Assembly (NCBI GenBank): GCA_934464705.1
Contig: CAKSKB010000011.1
Span: 22,587 to 86,586, forward strand
DNA from: an uncultured Clostridia bacterium
GTDB lineage: Bacteria; Bacillota; Clostridia; HGM11514
Direction: 5' to 3'
Length of the DNA stretch: 64,000 nt
Position numbers and translations under genes: made by a program. This document shows, piece after piece, positions 1-8,076 of this stretch (position 1 is the first letter of the stretch; every line of letters begins with the position of its first letter). The notes under the pieces were generated by a model. That model worked only from the letters and a program-made list of their open reading frames with translations. It did not search any database and was not told where the DNA came from.

Positions 1-487
1 TCATAGTTTCCATACCAAACATAAGAACTGCAAAGCCAAGCATTATAGAACCTATATTTTTCTTTTTATCGTCTTTTGAAAATGCAATCATCATAAAGCC
101 GACGACGGCAAGAATCGGAGTGAATGAGGAAGGTTTCAAAAGCCTTACAAAGAACGCTTCACCGCTTATGCCGGCCGTACTCAAAAGCCATGCGGTAACG
201 GTTGTACCGACATTTGCCCCCATAATAATGCTTATGGTTTGCCCCAGCTTCATTATACCGGAATTTACAAAGCCGACAAGCATTACGGTCGTTGCTGCAG
301 AGGACTGAATAACCGCAGTTACACCAAAACCAAGAAAAAAACCTTTTATTCTGTTTGAAGTCAGCCTTGCAAGAATGGATTCAAGCTTTCCGCCGGCAAG
401 CTTTTTGAGGCTGTCGCCCATGATGTCCATACCGTAAAGGAACAGTGCGAGTCCGCCGAGAAGCGTAAGTACATTAAAAAAGTCCAT
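1..487 (-). CDS. Na/Pi cotransporter family protein (partial, N-terminal 162 residues)
   Basis: The reading frame runs off the left edge of the window, so only the N-terminal half is visible. It starts at an ATG at 487 behind a GGAGG ribosome site seven bases upstream. The protein opens with a hydrophobic helix and carries the QSSAATT signature near residue 60, typical of the Na/Pi cotransporter II repeat (PF02690, NptA/YjbB type). A second glycine-rich segment (IIMGANVGTT) follows. The family couples sodium entry to phosphate uptake or export across the cytoplasmic membrane; direction cannot be told here. It is divergent from trmK. Family assignment is secure, the substrate is inferred. Confidence 0.9.
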   Translation of the reverse strand, partial: MDFFNVLTLLGGLALFLYGMDIMGDSLKKLAGGKLESILARLTSNRIKGFFLGFGVTAVIQSSAATTVMLVGFVNSGIMKLGQTISIIMGANVGTTVTAWLLSTAGISGEAFFVRLLKPSSFTPILAVVGFMMIAFSKDDKKKNIGSIMLGFAVLMFGMETM

Positions 488-526
488 AAATTAATCCTCC
501 GTTAAAATCCGATTAATGCCATATTA

Positions 527-555
527 ATTATATACCAAAAAATTTTAAAAATCAA
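527..555 (-). promoter_or_regulatory. sigma-A promoter of the Na/Pi transporter
   Basis: On the minus strand TTGATT (550-555) and TATAAT (527-532) are separated by 17 bp, about 40 bp before the transporter start codon. Confidence 0.65.
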
Positions 556-558
556 CTA

Positions 559-587
559 TTTACTATTACAATTTTTTGTGTTATAAT
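559..587 (+). promoter_or_regulatory. sigma-A promoter of trmK
   Basis: TTTACT (559-564) and a perfect TATAAT (582-587) have a 17-bp spacer. The promoter is back to back with that of the divergent transporter. Confidence 0.6.
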
Positions 588-626
588 AGAAATATTATAG
601 TAAATTACCACGAAAGGAAGGAATTT

Positions 627-1292
627 ATGCTTCCGCCGAGACTTAAAACGATATTTGAATTTATTCCGCCGTGCAGATTCCTGGCGGATATCGGGTGCGA
701 CCACGGTTTTATTCCGATAGAAGCCGTAAATAAAGGCATCGCAAAGCGCGCCGCCGCATGCGATATCAGCGAACCTTCTCTAATGAAGGCGGATAAAAGC
801 ATCAGGTTTTCCGGGCTTTCGGAGGTAATCGAAGCCCGCCTTGGGGGCGGTCTTGCGCCGCTCGGGTGCCGGGAAGCGGATGTTATCATAATAGCCGGAA
901 TGGGCGGTCACCTGATTGCGGATATATTATATGAAGGATTTGAAAAAATCGGAGGCGCAAAGCTGATTTTGCAGCCGATGACGAATATTCCCGACCTCAG
1001 GCGGCGCCTGACAGGCGGCGGATTCAAGATTACCGCCGAGAAACTCGCAAAAGAGGACAGGCGGATTTACACCGTGATTACGGCTGAAATCGGTGAATCG
1101 GCGGACTACGACTGCGACATCGGCAGCGCACTTATAAATGCGCATGACCCGCTTCTTACAGAGTGGCTTTCGGAAAGGCTTCACGCCGAGGAAGAAATAC
1201 TTTCAAGGATTCCGCCCGAAAACGGCGATTATATAAAACACAAAACACTTGCAGATAAGTACAGGGAGGTTATAACGGGCTATGAATGTTAA
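627..1292 (+). CDS. trmK: tRNA (adenine(22)-N(1))-methyltransferase TrmK
   Basis: Predicted SAM-dependent enzyme that methylates N1 of adenine 22 in bacterial tRNAs. The 221-residue protein has a Rossmann methyltransferase fold: the SAM loop DIGCDHGFIP lies near residue 20, the AGMGG motif near residue 90 and the LQPM segment near residue 115, all hallmarks of the TrmK/YqfN family. The ATG at 627 is preferred over an upstream in-frame ATG at 576 because AAGGAAGG precedes it and the upstream extension falls at the promoter. It overlaps the nif3 gene by 11 bp, the usual Firmicutes trmK-nif3 pair, so the two are probably cotranscribed. Confidence 0.92.
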   Translation: MLPPRLKTIFEFIPPCRFLADIGCDHGFIPIEAVNKGIAKRAAACDISEPSLMKADKSIRFSGLSEVIEARLGGGLAPLGCREADVIIIAGMGGHLIADILYEGFEKIGGAKLILQPMTNIPDLRRRLTGGGFKITAEKLAKEDRRIYTVITAEIGESADYDCDIGSALINAHDPLLTEWLSERLHAEEEILSRIPPENGDYIKHKTLADKYREVITGYEC

Positions 1293-2040
1293 ACAGGCGA
1301 TTGAAATAATAAATTCGCATGCACCTTACAGCCTGGCGCAGGAATGGGACAATTCGGGTTTTCTGATAGGAAAGAGCGACACGGAAATAACAAAAATCAT
1401 GGTTTCGCTTGATTTTACGGAAGAGGTATTTTCCGAAGCGAAGGAGCTTGGCTGCAACCTCATCGTGACGCACCACCCGTATATTTTCAGGGGAATGAAA
1501 CGGCTGACGGACGAAACGGCTGTCGGCGCTCTGGCAATACGGCTTATAGAAAACGGCATTTCGCTTGTCTGCGCACATACGAATCTTGACATGGCGCGCG
1601 GCGGAATTAACGATACGCTTTGTAAGGTTCTCGGGCTTGAAGTCATTTCGCAGCTCGGCAAAAAGACGGACGGCATAGGCGAAATCAGGGCGGCGGTATG
1701 GAATAAGCCCCTCTCTCTGCTTATAAAGACCGTGAAAGACAAGCTCGGAGGGGCTGTGAGGGTCAGCCTTTCGGAGGACAAAATCATAAAAAAAGTTGCC
1801 GTATGCAGCGGTTCGGGATGCGAATTCTTAGACGCCGCAGCGCAAAGCGGCTGCGATATGCTTTTAACGGCGGACGCCAAATACCACGATTTCCAAAGGT
1901 CGGCGGAGCTTGGAATTATTCTTCTGGACGCCGGTCACTTTGAAACCGAAAACATAATCTGCCCTTACATTGCCTCGATGTTCGGCGGTGTTGAAACGGT
2001 AATCAGCAAAAGGCACAAGGGCTTTTACAAAACAATATAA
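1282..2040 (+). CDS. Nif3-like dinuclear metal center hexameric protein
   Basis: Member of the NIF3/YqfO (DUF34) family, whose hexamers bind two metal ions per subunit; the cellular role is unresolved, and the label GTP cyclohydrolase type 2 is often carried over without proof. Metal-ligand segments are visible: THHPYIF near residue 65, HTNLD near residue 98 and DAGHFETE near residue 222. At 252 residues this is the short form, without the PII-like insertion domain of Bacillus YqfO. It starts inside the end of trmK and has AGGGAGG just upstream. The pairing with trmK is conserved in Firmicutes. Confidence 0.92.
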   Translation: MNVKQAIEIINSHAPYSLAQEWDNSGFLIGKSDTEITKIMVSLDFTEEVFSEAKELGCNLIVTHHPYIFRGMKRLTDETAVGALAIRLIENGISLVCAHTNLDMARGGINDTLCKVLGLEVISQLGKKTDGIGEIRAAVWNKPLSLLIKTVKDKLGGAVRVSLSEDKIIKKVAVCSGSGCEFLDAAAQSGCDMLLTADAKYHDFQRSAELGIILLDAGHFETENIICPYIASMFGGVETVISKRHKGFYKTI

Positions 2041-2052
2041 AGGAGAAAACAA

Positions 2053-3234
2053 ATGAGCATTTTCAGAACGGCGGACATACTTATTCCGCAGAATACCGAC
2101 CTTGAAAAATGGAGCGTTGTTGCGTGCGACCAGTTCACATCGCAGCCCGAATACTGGGAGGAAACGGCACGGATAGCCGGGGACGCACCGTCCGCACTCA
2201 ACCTTGTATACCCCGAGGCTTTTCTCTCCGAAGGCGACGCAAGAATCAAAAAAATCAATGCCGCAATGGATAAATACCTCGCCGGCGGACTGTTCAAAAC
2301 TTACGGTGACTGTTTCATTTTAACCGAAAGAACACTTGGCGGCGGCAGGAAAAAACGGGGGCTTATCGGTGCAATCGACCTTGAAGAATACGATTTTACA
2401 AAGGGCTCGAAATCTCATGTGAGGGCGACCGAGGGAACGGTTCTGGAGCGGATACCGCCGAGAGTCAAGATAAGAGAAGGCGCAGCGCTTGAGCTTCCGC
2501 ATGTAATCATTCTGATAAACGACCCCAAAAACGGCGTTCTGGGCACCGTAAAGCAGGGCGCAAGAATTTACGATTTTGAACTTATGCAGGGCGGCGGACA
2601 CCTTTCGGGATTCGAGGTCACAAACAAAAACGAAGTTATTTCCGCACTTGAAGCCTATGAGGCAGCAGCGGAGGACGGGCTTTCTTACGCTGTCGGCGAC
2701 GGAAACCATTCCCTCGCAACCGCAAAAACCTGCTGGGAAAACATCAAAAAAACTCTTTCGGAAGACGAAAGAAAAACTCACCCGGCAAGATTCTGCCTTT
2801 GCGAAATCGAAAATATTCACGACCCGTCCGTGGAATTTGAACCCATTCACAGAATTGTTTTCGGATGCGACCCCGAAAAACTGATTGCGGACTTCAAGGC
2901 CTCCGCCGTTTTGGGGAAGGGGCAGAAACTCAAAGCAATATGGGGAGATAAATCCGAGAAATTTGAGGTTTCGTGCGATGGTCTGCTCGTTGGGGAACTT
3001 CAGAAGTTTCTTGATAAATCGGGGTTTGAGGTTGACTATATCCACGGTGCCGACGCACTGGCGGAACTTGCAAAAAAAGACGGCGCATGCGGATTTCTAC
3101 TGCCCTCGCCCGATAAATCGGCACTCTTTAAAACAGTAATTTCGGACGGCGCGCTGCCGAGAAAAACCTTCTCAATGGGCGAAGCCAACGAAAAAAGATA
3201 TTATATGGAAGCAAAATTAATAAAAACCTATTGA
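2053..3234 (+). CDS. DUF1015 domain-containing protein (HTH-motif kinase-like family)
   Basis: A 393-residue protein matching DUF1015 (PF06245) along its length: it begins with the ADILIPQN segment and contains the conserved VACDQFTSQPEYW and YAVGDGNHSLATAK motifs. The family is widespread in Clostridia and has been linked to serine kinases, but no function can be shown from this sequence. It starts 12 bp after nif3 behind AGGAG, so it is the likely third gene of the trmK operon. A stretch near residue 225 (DGNHSLATA) has the look of an active or nucleotide-binding loop. Confidence 0.85.
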   Translation: MSIFRTADILIPQNTDLEKWSVVACDQFTSQPEYWEETARIAGDAPSALNLVYPEAFLSEGDARIKKINAAMDKYLAGGLFKTYGDCFILTERTLGGGRKKRGLIGAIDLEEYDFTKGSKSHVRATEGTVLERIPPRVKIREGAALELPHVIILINDPKNGVLGTVKQGARIYDFELMQGGGHLSGFEVTNKNEVISALEAYEAAAEDGLSYAVGDGNHSLATAKTCWENIKKTLSEDERKTHPARFCLCEIENIHDPSVEFEPIHRIVFGCDPEKLIADFKASAVLGKGQKLKAIWGDKSEKFEVSCDGLLVGELQKFLDKSGFEVDYIHGADALAELAKKDGACGFLLPSPDKSALFKTVISDGALPRKTFSMGEANEKRYYMEAKLIKTY

Positions 3235-3275
3235 TTTAACCCGCAATTAATGATAAAATATAAGAGGGTGATTGC

Positions 3276-4202
3276 TTGAACATACTTCACATGAAATACG
3301 CAATAGAGGTTGCGAGGTGCGGCTCGATAAACAAGGCGGCGGAAGTGCTGCTTATGAACCAGCCGAATCTCAGCCGTGCAATAAGAGAACTTGAAGCGTC
3401 GCTTGGGGTGCAGCTTTTTTCAAGGAGCGCAAAGGGTATGGTTGTTACGCCCGAAGGCGAGGTCTTTCTCCACTATGCGGAAAAAATTCTTAAGCAGGTG
3501 GACGAGGTTGAAAATATGTTCAGGCGCTCGCTTGCGGACAAAAAGAGGTTCTCGGTGTCGGTGCCGAGGGCGGGTTATATAGGAGCGGCTTTTGCAGAAT
3601 TTTCAAAAAAAATCAAAGCTGCCGGAAATGTCGAGATTTACTATAAGGAAACCAATTCCAAACGCACTCTCAAAAATCTTCTCGAGGAGGACTACAAACT
3701 CGGGATAATCCGGTATGCCGAAGGCTTTGACAGCTATTACAAGGCTCTTTTTGAGGAAAAGGGGCTTACTGCGGAACTTGTGACAGAGTTTTCTTACGAA
3801 CTGACATTTTCCGAAACTTCTCCGCTTGCCGCACTTGACGAAATAAAACTGTCGGACCTTTCCGATTTAACCGAAATCGCCCATGCCGACCCTTATGTTC
3901 CGTCGCTCCCCTTCGCAGAGGTTAAGCGGGAGGAACTGCCGGACAATGTGAGCCGCCGGATATTCGTGTTTGAGAGAGCAAGCCAGCTGGAACTGCTTTC
4001 AAAAAATCCCGAAACATTCATGTGGGTGTCTCCGATTCCGGAGGATACGCTCGGGCGGTACGGCCTTATATGCCGCAAGTGTCCCGAAAACCGAAAGGTA
4101 TACAAAGATGTTATCGTGCACCGCAAAGACTACCGCTTAAGCCGGCTCGACTGCGCCTTCATCGAGGAGCTGTGCCAAGCCAAGCGGCGGCTTTTCGGCT
4201 GA
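3276..4202 (+). CDS. LysR family transcriptional regulator
   Basis: A 308-residue regulator with an N-terminal winged helix-turn-helix (residues 1-60, including INKAAEVLLMNQPNLSRAIRELE) and a C-terminal periplasmic-binding-protein-like effector domain. The start codon is TTG at 3276, eight bases after GAGGGTG; no better ATG start exists upstream. It lies 42 bp after the DUF1015 gene and directly upstream of adhE, in the same direction, so it may control adhE or its own operon. The effector is unknown. The C-terminal domain shows an unusual number of Tyr and Glu residues but no frame break. Confidence 0.9.
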   Translation: MNILHMKYAIEVARCGSINKAAEVLLMNQPNLSRAIRELEASLGVQLFSRSAKGMVVTPEGEVFLHYAEKILKQVDEVENMFRRSLADKKRFSVSVPRAGYIGAAFAEFSKKIKAAGNVEIYYKETNSKRTLKNLLEEDYKLGIIRYAEGFDSYYKALFEEKGLTAELVTEFSYELTFSETSPLAALDEIKLSDLSDLTEIAHADPYVPSLPFAEVKREELPDNVSRRIFVFERASQLELLSKNPETFMWVSPIPEDTLGRYGLICRKCPENRKVYKDVIVHRKDYRLSRLDCAFIEELCQAKRRLFG

Positions 4203-4240
4203 TATATAAAAACCTTATAACCGCTATGTGTTTTTGATAA

Positions 4241-4277
4241 TTTACAAACCCAAAAAAATATGTTAAAATATTAACAA
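4241..4277 (+). promoter_or_regulatory. adhE promoter with overlapping Rex operator
   Basis: TTTACA (4241-4246) and TAAAAT (4264-4269) form a sigma-A promoter with a 17-bp spacer. TGTTAA (4261-4266), AATA and TTAACA (4271-4276) form an inverted repeat that matches the Firmicutes Rex consensus TTGTTAANNNNTTAACAA at 17 of 18 positions (4260-4277). Because the repeat covers the -10 box, Rex binding would block RNA polymerase. Rex releases DNA when NADH rises, so adhE should be induced when NADH accumulates. The rex gene itself is not in this window. Confidence 0.85.
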
Positions 4278-4355
4278 AGTCAGAATTTCTTATAATTTGC
4301 GGCAAAAATGCGAAATATAAGAGGTACTGAAAAAAATTTTGGGAGGTACGGTTAA

Positions 4356-6977
4356 ATGAACGCTGAAAGAAAAATGATTGACAGCGCAGAAAGCCTTGAG
4401 GCAGCTCTTTGCGAGCTGCGGAGCGCAGAAAAGGAATACTCCGGATATTCGCAGGAAGCGGTTGACAGGATATTTTTTGCGGCGGCATCGGCTGCCGACA
4501 AGCAGAGGATTCCGCTTGCCAAAATGGCGGTTGAAGAAACCGGCATGGGCGTTGTTGAGGACAAAGTTATCAAAAACGCTTATGCGGCGGAATACATTTA
4601 CAATGCCTACAAAAACGAAAAAACATGCGGTGTTATTGAGGAGGACAAGTCGTACGGTATCAAAAAAATTGCCGAACCGATTGGCGTTATAGCGGCGGTT
4701 ATACCGACCACCAATCCCACCTCGACAGCAATTTTCAAGTGCCTTCTGGCGCTTAAAACGAGGAATGCAATTATCATCTCGCCGCACCCGAGGGCGAAAA
4801 AGTCCACTGCGGCAGCGGCAAAAACCGTGCTTGACGCAGCCGTTGCGGCGGGCGCACCGAAGGGAATCATTAACTGGATTGATGTGCCGAGCCTTGAAAT
4901 GACGAATACGGTCATGAAAGAAGCGGACATAATTTTAGCAACGGGCGGCCCGGGTATGGTCCGCGCGGCGTACTCTTCCGGAAAGCCGGCAATAGGCGTC
5001 GGCGCAGGCAACACGCCGGCAATAATCGACGAAACCGCCGACATAACACTTGCGGTAAACTCGATTATCCACTCAAAAACATTCGACAACGGCATGATTT
5101 GTGCGTCGGAGCAGTCGGTAATCGTTCATAAAAAAATATACAATGCGGTAAAAAAAGAATTTTCGGAAAGAGGATGTTTCTTCCTTGATAAGCATCAGAC
5201 CGAAATGGTCAGAAAAACAATTATAATAAACGGCGCTCTCAATGCGGCAATCGTGGGACAGCCGGCTGCAAAAATAGCCGCACTTTCCGGGATAACCGTT
5301 CCGAAAGACACCAAAATCCTCATAGGTGAGGTAACATCGGTTGAGCTTTCGGAGGAGTTTGCACACGAAAAGCTGTCGCCGGTTCTTGCAATGTATAAGG
5401 CGGAGAACACTGAGGACGCATTTTCCAAGGCGGAACGCCTCATAGAGGACGGCGGCTACGGGCACACATCGTCAATCTACCTCAATGAAAGCATTGCAAA
5501 ATCAACGCTTGACGAGTTCGCTCGCCGCATGAAAACCTGCCGTATACTTGTTAACACCCCCTCATCGCAGGGCGGAATAGGCGACCTTTACAACTTTAAG
5601 CTTTCCCCTTCCCTGACGCTCGGCTGCGGAAGCTGGGGCGGAAACTCTGTTTCCGAGAATGTAGGGATTAAGCACCTTTTGAACATCAAAACAGTTGCCG
5701 AAAGAAGGGAAAATATGCTTTGGTTCAGAGCGCCTGAAAAAATATATATCAAAAAAGGCTGTCTGCCTGTTGCGCTTTCCGAACTCGGCGGGGTTATGGG
5801 CAAAAAGCGCGCGTTTATCGTAACGGACAGCTTCCTATATAAAAACGGTTACACAAAACCGATTGAAGACAAACTTGACGAAATGGGAATTGCACACACC
5901 TGTTTTTCGGATGTTGAGCCTGACCCGACGCTGAAATCGGCAAAACTCGGCGCTGCGGCGATGACCTCCTTTGCGCCCGACTGCATAATAGCTTTGGGCG
6001 GCGGCTCGGCTATGGACGCAGCCAAAATCATGTGGGTTTTATACGAACACCCCGAGGCTGACTTTGCGGACATGGCAATGAGGTTCGCGGACATCAGGAA
6101 AAGAGTGTATACATTCCCGAAAATGGGCGAAAAAGCGTACTTTATCGCAATTCCGACTTCCGCAGGAACAGGCTCGGAGGTTACACCGTTTGCGGTTATA
6201 ACAGACGAAGAAACCGGCATAAAATATCCGCTTGCGGACTATGAGCTTTTGCCGAAAATGGCGATAATCGATACCGATTTTCATATGTCGGCACCAAAAG
6301 GGCTTACGGCAGCTTCGGGAATCGACGCAGTTTCGCACGCAATAGAGGCATATGCGGCAATGCTCGCAACCGACTACACGGATTCGCTTGCGGCCGGTGC
6401 GCTTAAAAATATATTCAAATACCTTCCCCGTGCCTATGATGACGGAGCTTTCGACACCGAGGCAAGGGAGAAAATGGCTAACGCCGCAACAATGGCGGGC
6501 ATGGCATTTGCGAATGCGTTCCTCGGGGTATGCCACTCCATGGCGCACAAGCTCGGGGCGTTTCACCATCTGCCGCACGGCGTTGCAAACGCACTTATGC
6601 TTGAATATGTGATGCGCTTTAACGCTTCGGAAACTCCACGCAAAATGGGAACATTTCCGCAGTACGGCTATCCTCACACAAAGCGCAGATATGCAGAACT
6701 TGCGGAAAACCTCGGCTTAGGCGGCAAAAACGATGATGAAAAACTGGAAAATCTCATAAAAGAGGTTAACGCACTTAAAAGCCGCGTCGGGATTAAAAAA
6801 TCCATAAAGGATTACGGCATTGACGAAAAGAATTTCTTTGAAACTCTTGACCAAATGTGCGAGCAGGCGTTTGACGACCAGTGCACGGGAGCAAACCCGA
6901 GATATCCCCTTATAAGCGAAATCAAACAGATGTACACTGCGGCTTATTACGGAAATCCGTATAATATCGATGATTAA
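4356..6977 (+). CDS. adhE: Bifunctional acetaldehyde-CoA/alcohol dehydrogenase
   Basis: An 873-residue fusion that reduces acetyl-CoA to acetaldehyde and then ethanol with two NADH. Residues 1-440 are the CoA-acylating aldehyde dehydrogenase: GVGAGNTPAIID is the cofactor region and the nucleophile Cys lies in NGMICASEQ near residue 250. A linker leads to the iron-dependent alcohol dehydrogenase (about 455-873), with the NAD-binding ALGGGSAMDAAKI loop and iron ligands in GIDAVSHAIEAY and VCHSMAHKLGAFHHLPHG. Length is normal for AdhE and these enzymes form spirosomes. GGGAGG precedes the ATG. A Rex box overlaps the promoter, which fits redox-controlled ethanol formation. Confidence 0.97.
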   Translation: MNAERKMIDSAESLEAALCELRSAEKEYSGYSQEAVDRIFFAAASAADKQRIPLAKMAVEETGMGVVEDKVIKNAYAAEYIYNAYKNEKTCGVIEEDKSYGIKKIAEPIGVIAAVIPTTNPTSTAIFKCLLALKTRNAIIISPHPRAKKSTAAAAKTVLDAAVAAGAPKGIINWIDVPSLEMTNTVMKEADIILATGGPGMVRAAYSSGKPAIGVGAGNTPAIIDETADITLAVNSIIHSKTFDNGMICASEQSVIVHKKIYNAVKKEFSERGCFFLDKHQTEMVRKTIIINGALNAAIVGQPAAKIAALSGITVPKDTKILIGEVTSVELSEEFAHEKLSPVLAMYKAENTEDAFSKAERLIEDGGYGHTSSIYLNESIAKSTLDEFARRMKTCRILVNTPSSQGGIGDLYNFKLSPSLTLGCGSWGGNSVSENVGIKHLLNIKTVAERRENMLWFRAPEKIYIKKGCLPVALSELGGVMGKKRAFIVTDSFLYKNGYTKPIEDKLDEMGIAHTCFSDVEPDPTLKSAKLGAAAMTSFAPDCIIALGGGSAMDAAKIMWVLYEHPEADFADMAMRFADIRKRVYTFPKMGEKAYFIAIPTSAGTGSEVTPFAVITDEETGIKYPLADYELLPKMAIIDTDFHMSAPKGLTAASGIDAVSHAIEAYAAMLATDYTDSLAAGALKNIFKYLPRAYDDGAFDTEAREKMANAATMAGMAFANAFLGVCHSMAHKLGAFHHLPHGVANALMLEYVMRFNASETPRKMGTFPQYGYPHTKRRYAELAENLGLGGKNDDEKLENLIKEVNALKSRVGIKKSIKDYGIDEKNFFETLDQMCEQAFDDQCTGANPRYPLISEIKQMYTAAYYGNPYNIDD

Positions 6978-6992
6978 AGGCAGGTGTTTTAT

Positions 6993-7742
6993 ATGATGTC
7001 GGACAGAATTATAGCAGTTCGCAACAACAAGACAATTTACCGTGACGGCGATTCGTGCATAAAGGTGTTCAATAAGGACTTTTCAAAAGCGAGCGTCCTT
7101 AACGAGGCGCTGAACCAGGCACGGGTCGAGGAAACGGGACTTAATATACCGAAGATTCGCGAAGTTACAACAATTGACGGCAGCTGGGCGATTATATCCG
7201 ACTTTATAAAGGGCAAAACTCTTTCGGAACTCATGAAGGAAAATCCCGATAAAAAGGAAGAATATATAAACCGCCTTGTGGATTTGCAGCTTGAAATGCA
7301 CGCTAAAGAATGCCCCGACCTTTTCAGGCTTAAAGATAAGCTCAACGATAAAATCACCGCAACCGACCTTTCCGCAACGGTTCGGTATGACCTTCACACA
7401 AGGCTTAACGGTATGCCCAAGCATACAAAGCTTTGCCACGGAGATTTTAATCCTTCAAATATTATTATTTCGGAGGACGGTGCGGCGTATATAATCGACT
7501 GGTCGCACGCAACACGCGGCAACGCCTCGGCGGACGCTGCAAGAACTTATCTCACCTTCTGGCTTGACGGGGATATAAGCGGCGCAAAGCTGTATCTTAA
7601 AACCTTCTGCGACAAGTCGGACACGGCAATTCAGTATGTCCAGAAATGGATGCCGCTTGTTGCAGCGTCACAGCTTATCCGCGGCAACGAAAAGGAAAGA
7701 GAATTTCTCATGTCGTGGATAGATGTAGTAGATTATGATTAG
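6993..7742 (+). CDS. Aminoglycoside phosphotransferase/choline kinase-like protein
   Basis: A 249-residue protein of the APH/choline-kinase fold. The Brenner motif HGDFNPSNIII (near residue 148) supplies the catalytic Asp and the metal-binding Asn, and IIDWSHA (near residue 167) the DFG-like Asp. The N-terminal lobe holds a short beta-sheet and a region rich in Lys. The ATG at 6993 is chosen because AGGTG lies eight bases upstream; a GTG three codons earlier overlaps the ribosome site. It is 15 bp after adhE and may be cotranscribed. The substrate is unknown; drug resistance should not be inferred. Confidence 0.8.
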   Translation: MMSDRIIAVRNNKTIYRDGDSCIKVFNKDFSKASVLNEALNQARVEETGLNIPKIREVTTIDGSWAIISDFIKGKTLSELMKENPDKKEEYINRLVDLQLEMHAKECPDLFRLKDKLNDKITATDLSATVRYDLHTRLNGMPKHTKLCHGDFNPSNIIISEDGAAYIIDWSHATRGNASADAARTYLTFWLDGDISGAKLYLKTFCDKSDTAIQYVQKWMPLVAASQLIRGNEKEREFLMSWIDVVDYD

Positions 7743-7752
7743 GCAATTAAGC

Positions 7753-7790
7753 GCCGATCAAGGGGAGGAAGCTCTGCCTCCCCTATCGGC
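7753..7790 (+). other. Strong intergenic hairpin before the hydrogenase cassette
   Basis: GCCGAT plus AGGGGAGG pairs with CCTCCCCT plus ATCGGC, 14 bp with a two-base bulge and an 8-nt loop. No T-tract follows on the plus strand, so it is not a standard intrinsic terminator. It may end or attenuate adhE-phosphotransferase transcripts or protect the 5' end of the hydrogenase mRNA. Confidence 0.6.
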
Positions 7791-7828
7791 AATTTAAAAA
7801 AACAATATAAAAAGAACGGAGAATTATC

Positions 7829-8074
7829 ATGAAAATCACAGTCTGTATCGGTTCGTCCTGCCACATAAAGGGCACAAGACAGGTAGTTGAACAGCTTCAG
7901 TACCTCATTTCGGAAAACAATCTTTCCGACAAGGTGGAACTTTCGGGAACCTTCTGCATGGGCAAGTGCCAGCAAGGGGTCTGCGTTACGGTGGACGATG
8001 AGTTTTTCTCGGTTTCCCCCGAATCGACCAAGGAATTTTTTGAGGAAAATGTATTGGCTAAAGTGGGTGCATAA
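7829..8074 (+). CDS. Thioredoxin-like [2Fe-2S] ferredoxin domain protein (HydC/NuoE C-terminal type)
   Basis: A small 81-residue electron carrier. Its four cysteines (CIGSSC near residues 6-11, and CMGKCQQGVC near residues 44-53) follow the spacing of thioredoxin-like [2Fe-2S] domains found in NuoE, HydC and hydrogenase-associated proteins. It starts behind ACGGAG and ends two bases before the PAS-containing hydrogenase, so the two are translationally linked. Inferred role: relays electrons to or from the hydrogenase-like sensor or the catalytic hydrogenase encoded two genes later. The same small protein leads comparable hydrogenase-phosphatase clusters in other Clostridia. Confidence 0.85.
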   Translation: MKITVCIGSSCHIKGTRQVVEQLQYLISENNLSDKVELSGTFCMGKCQQGVCVTVDDEFFSVSPESTKEFFEENVLAKVGA

Positions 8075-8076
8075 AA

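Noticed and set aside
6993..7742. Antibiotic resistance phosphotransferase
   Set aside because: The fold is shared by many metabolic kinases and the neighbours are fermentation genes, so resistance is not supported.
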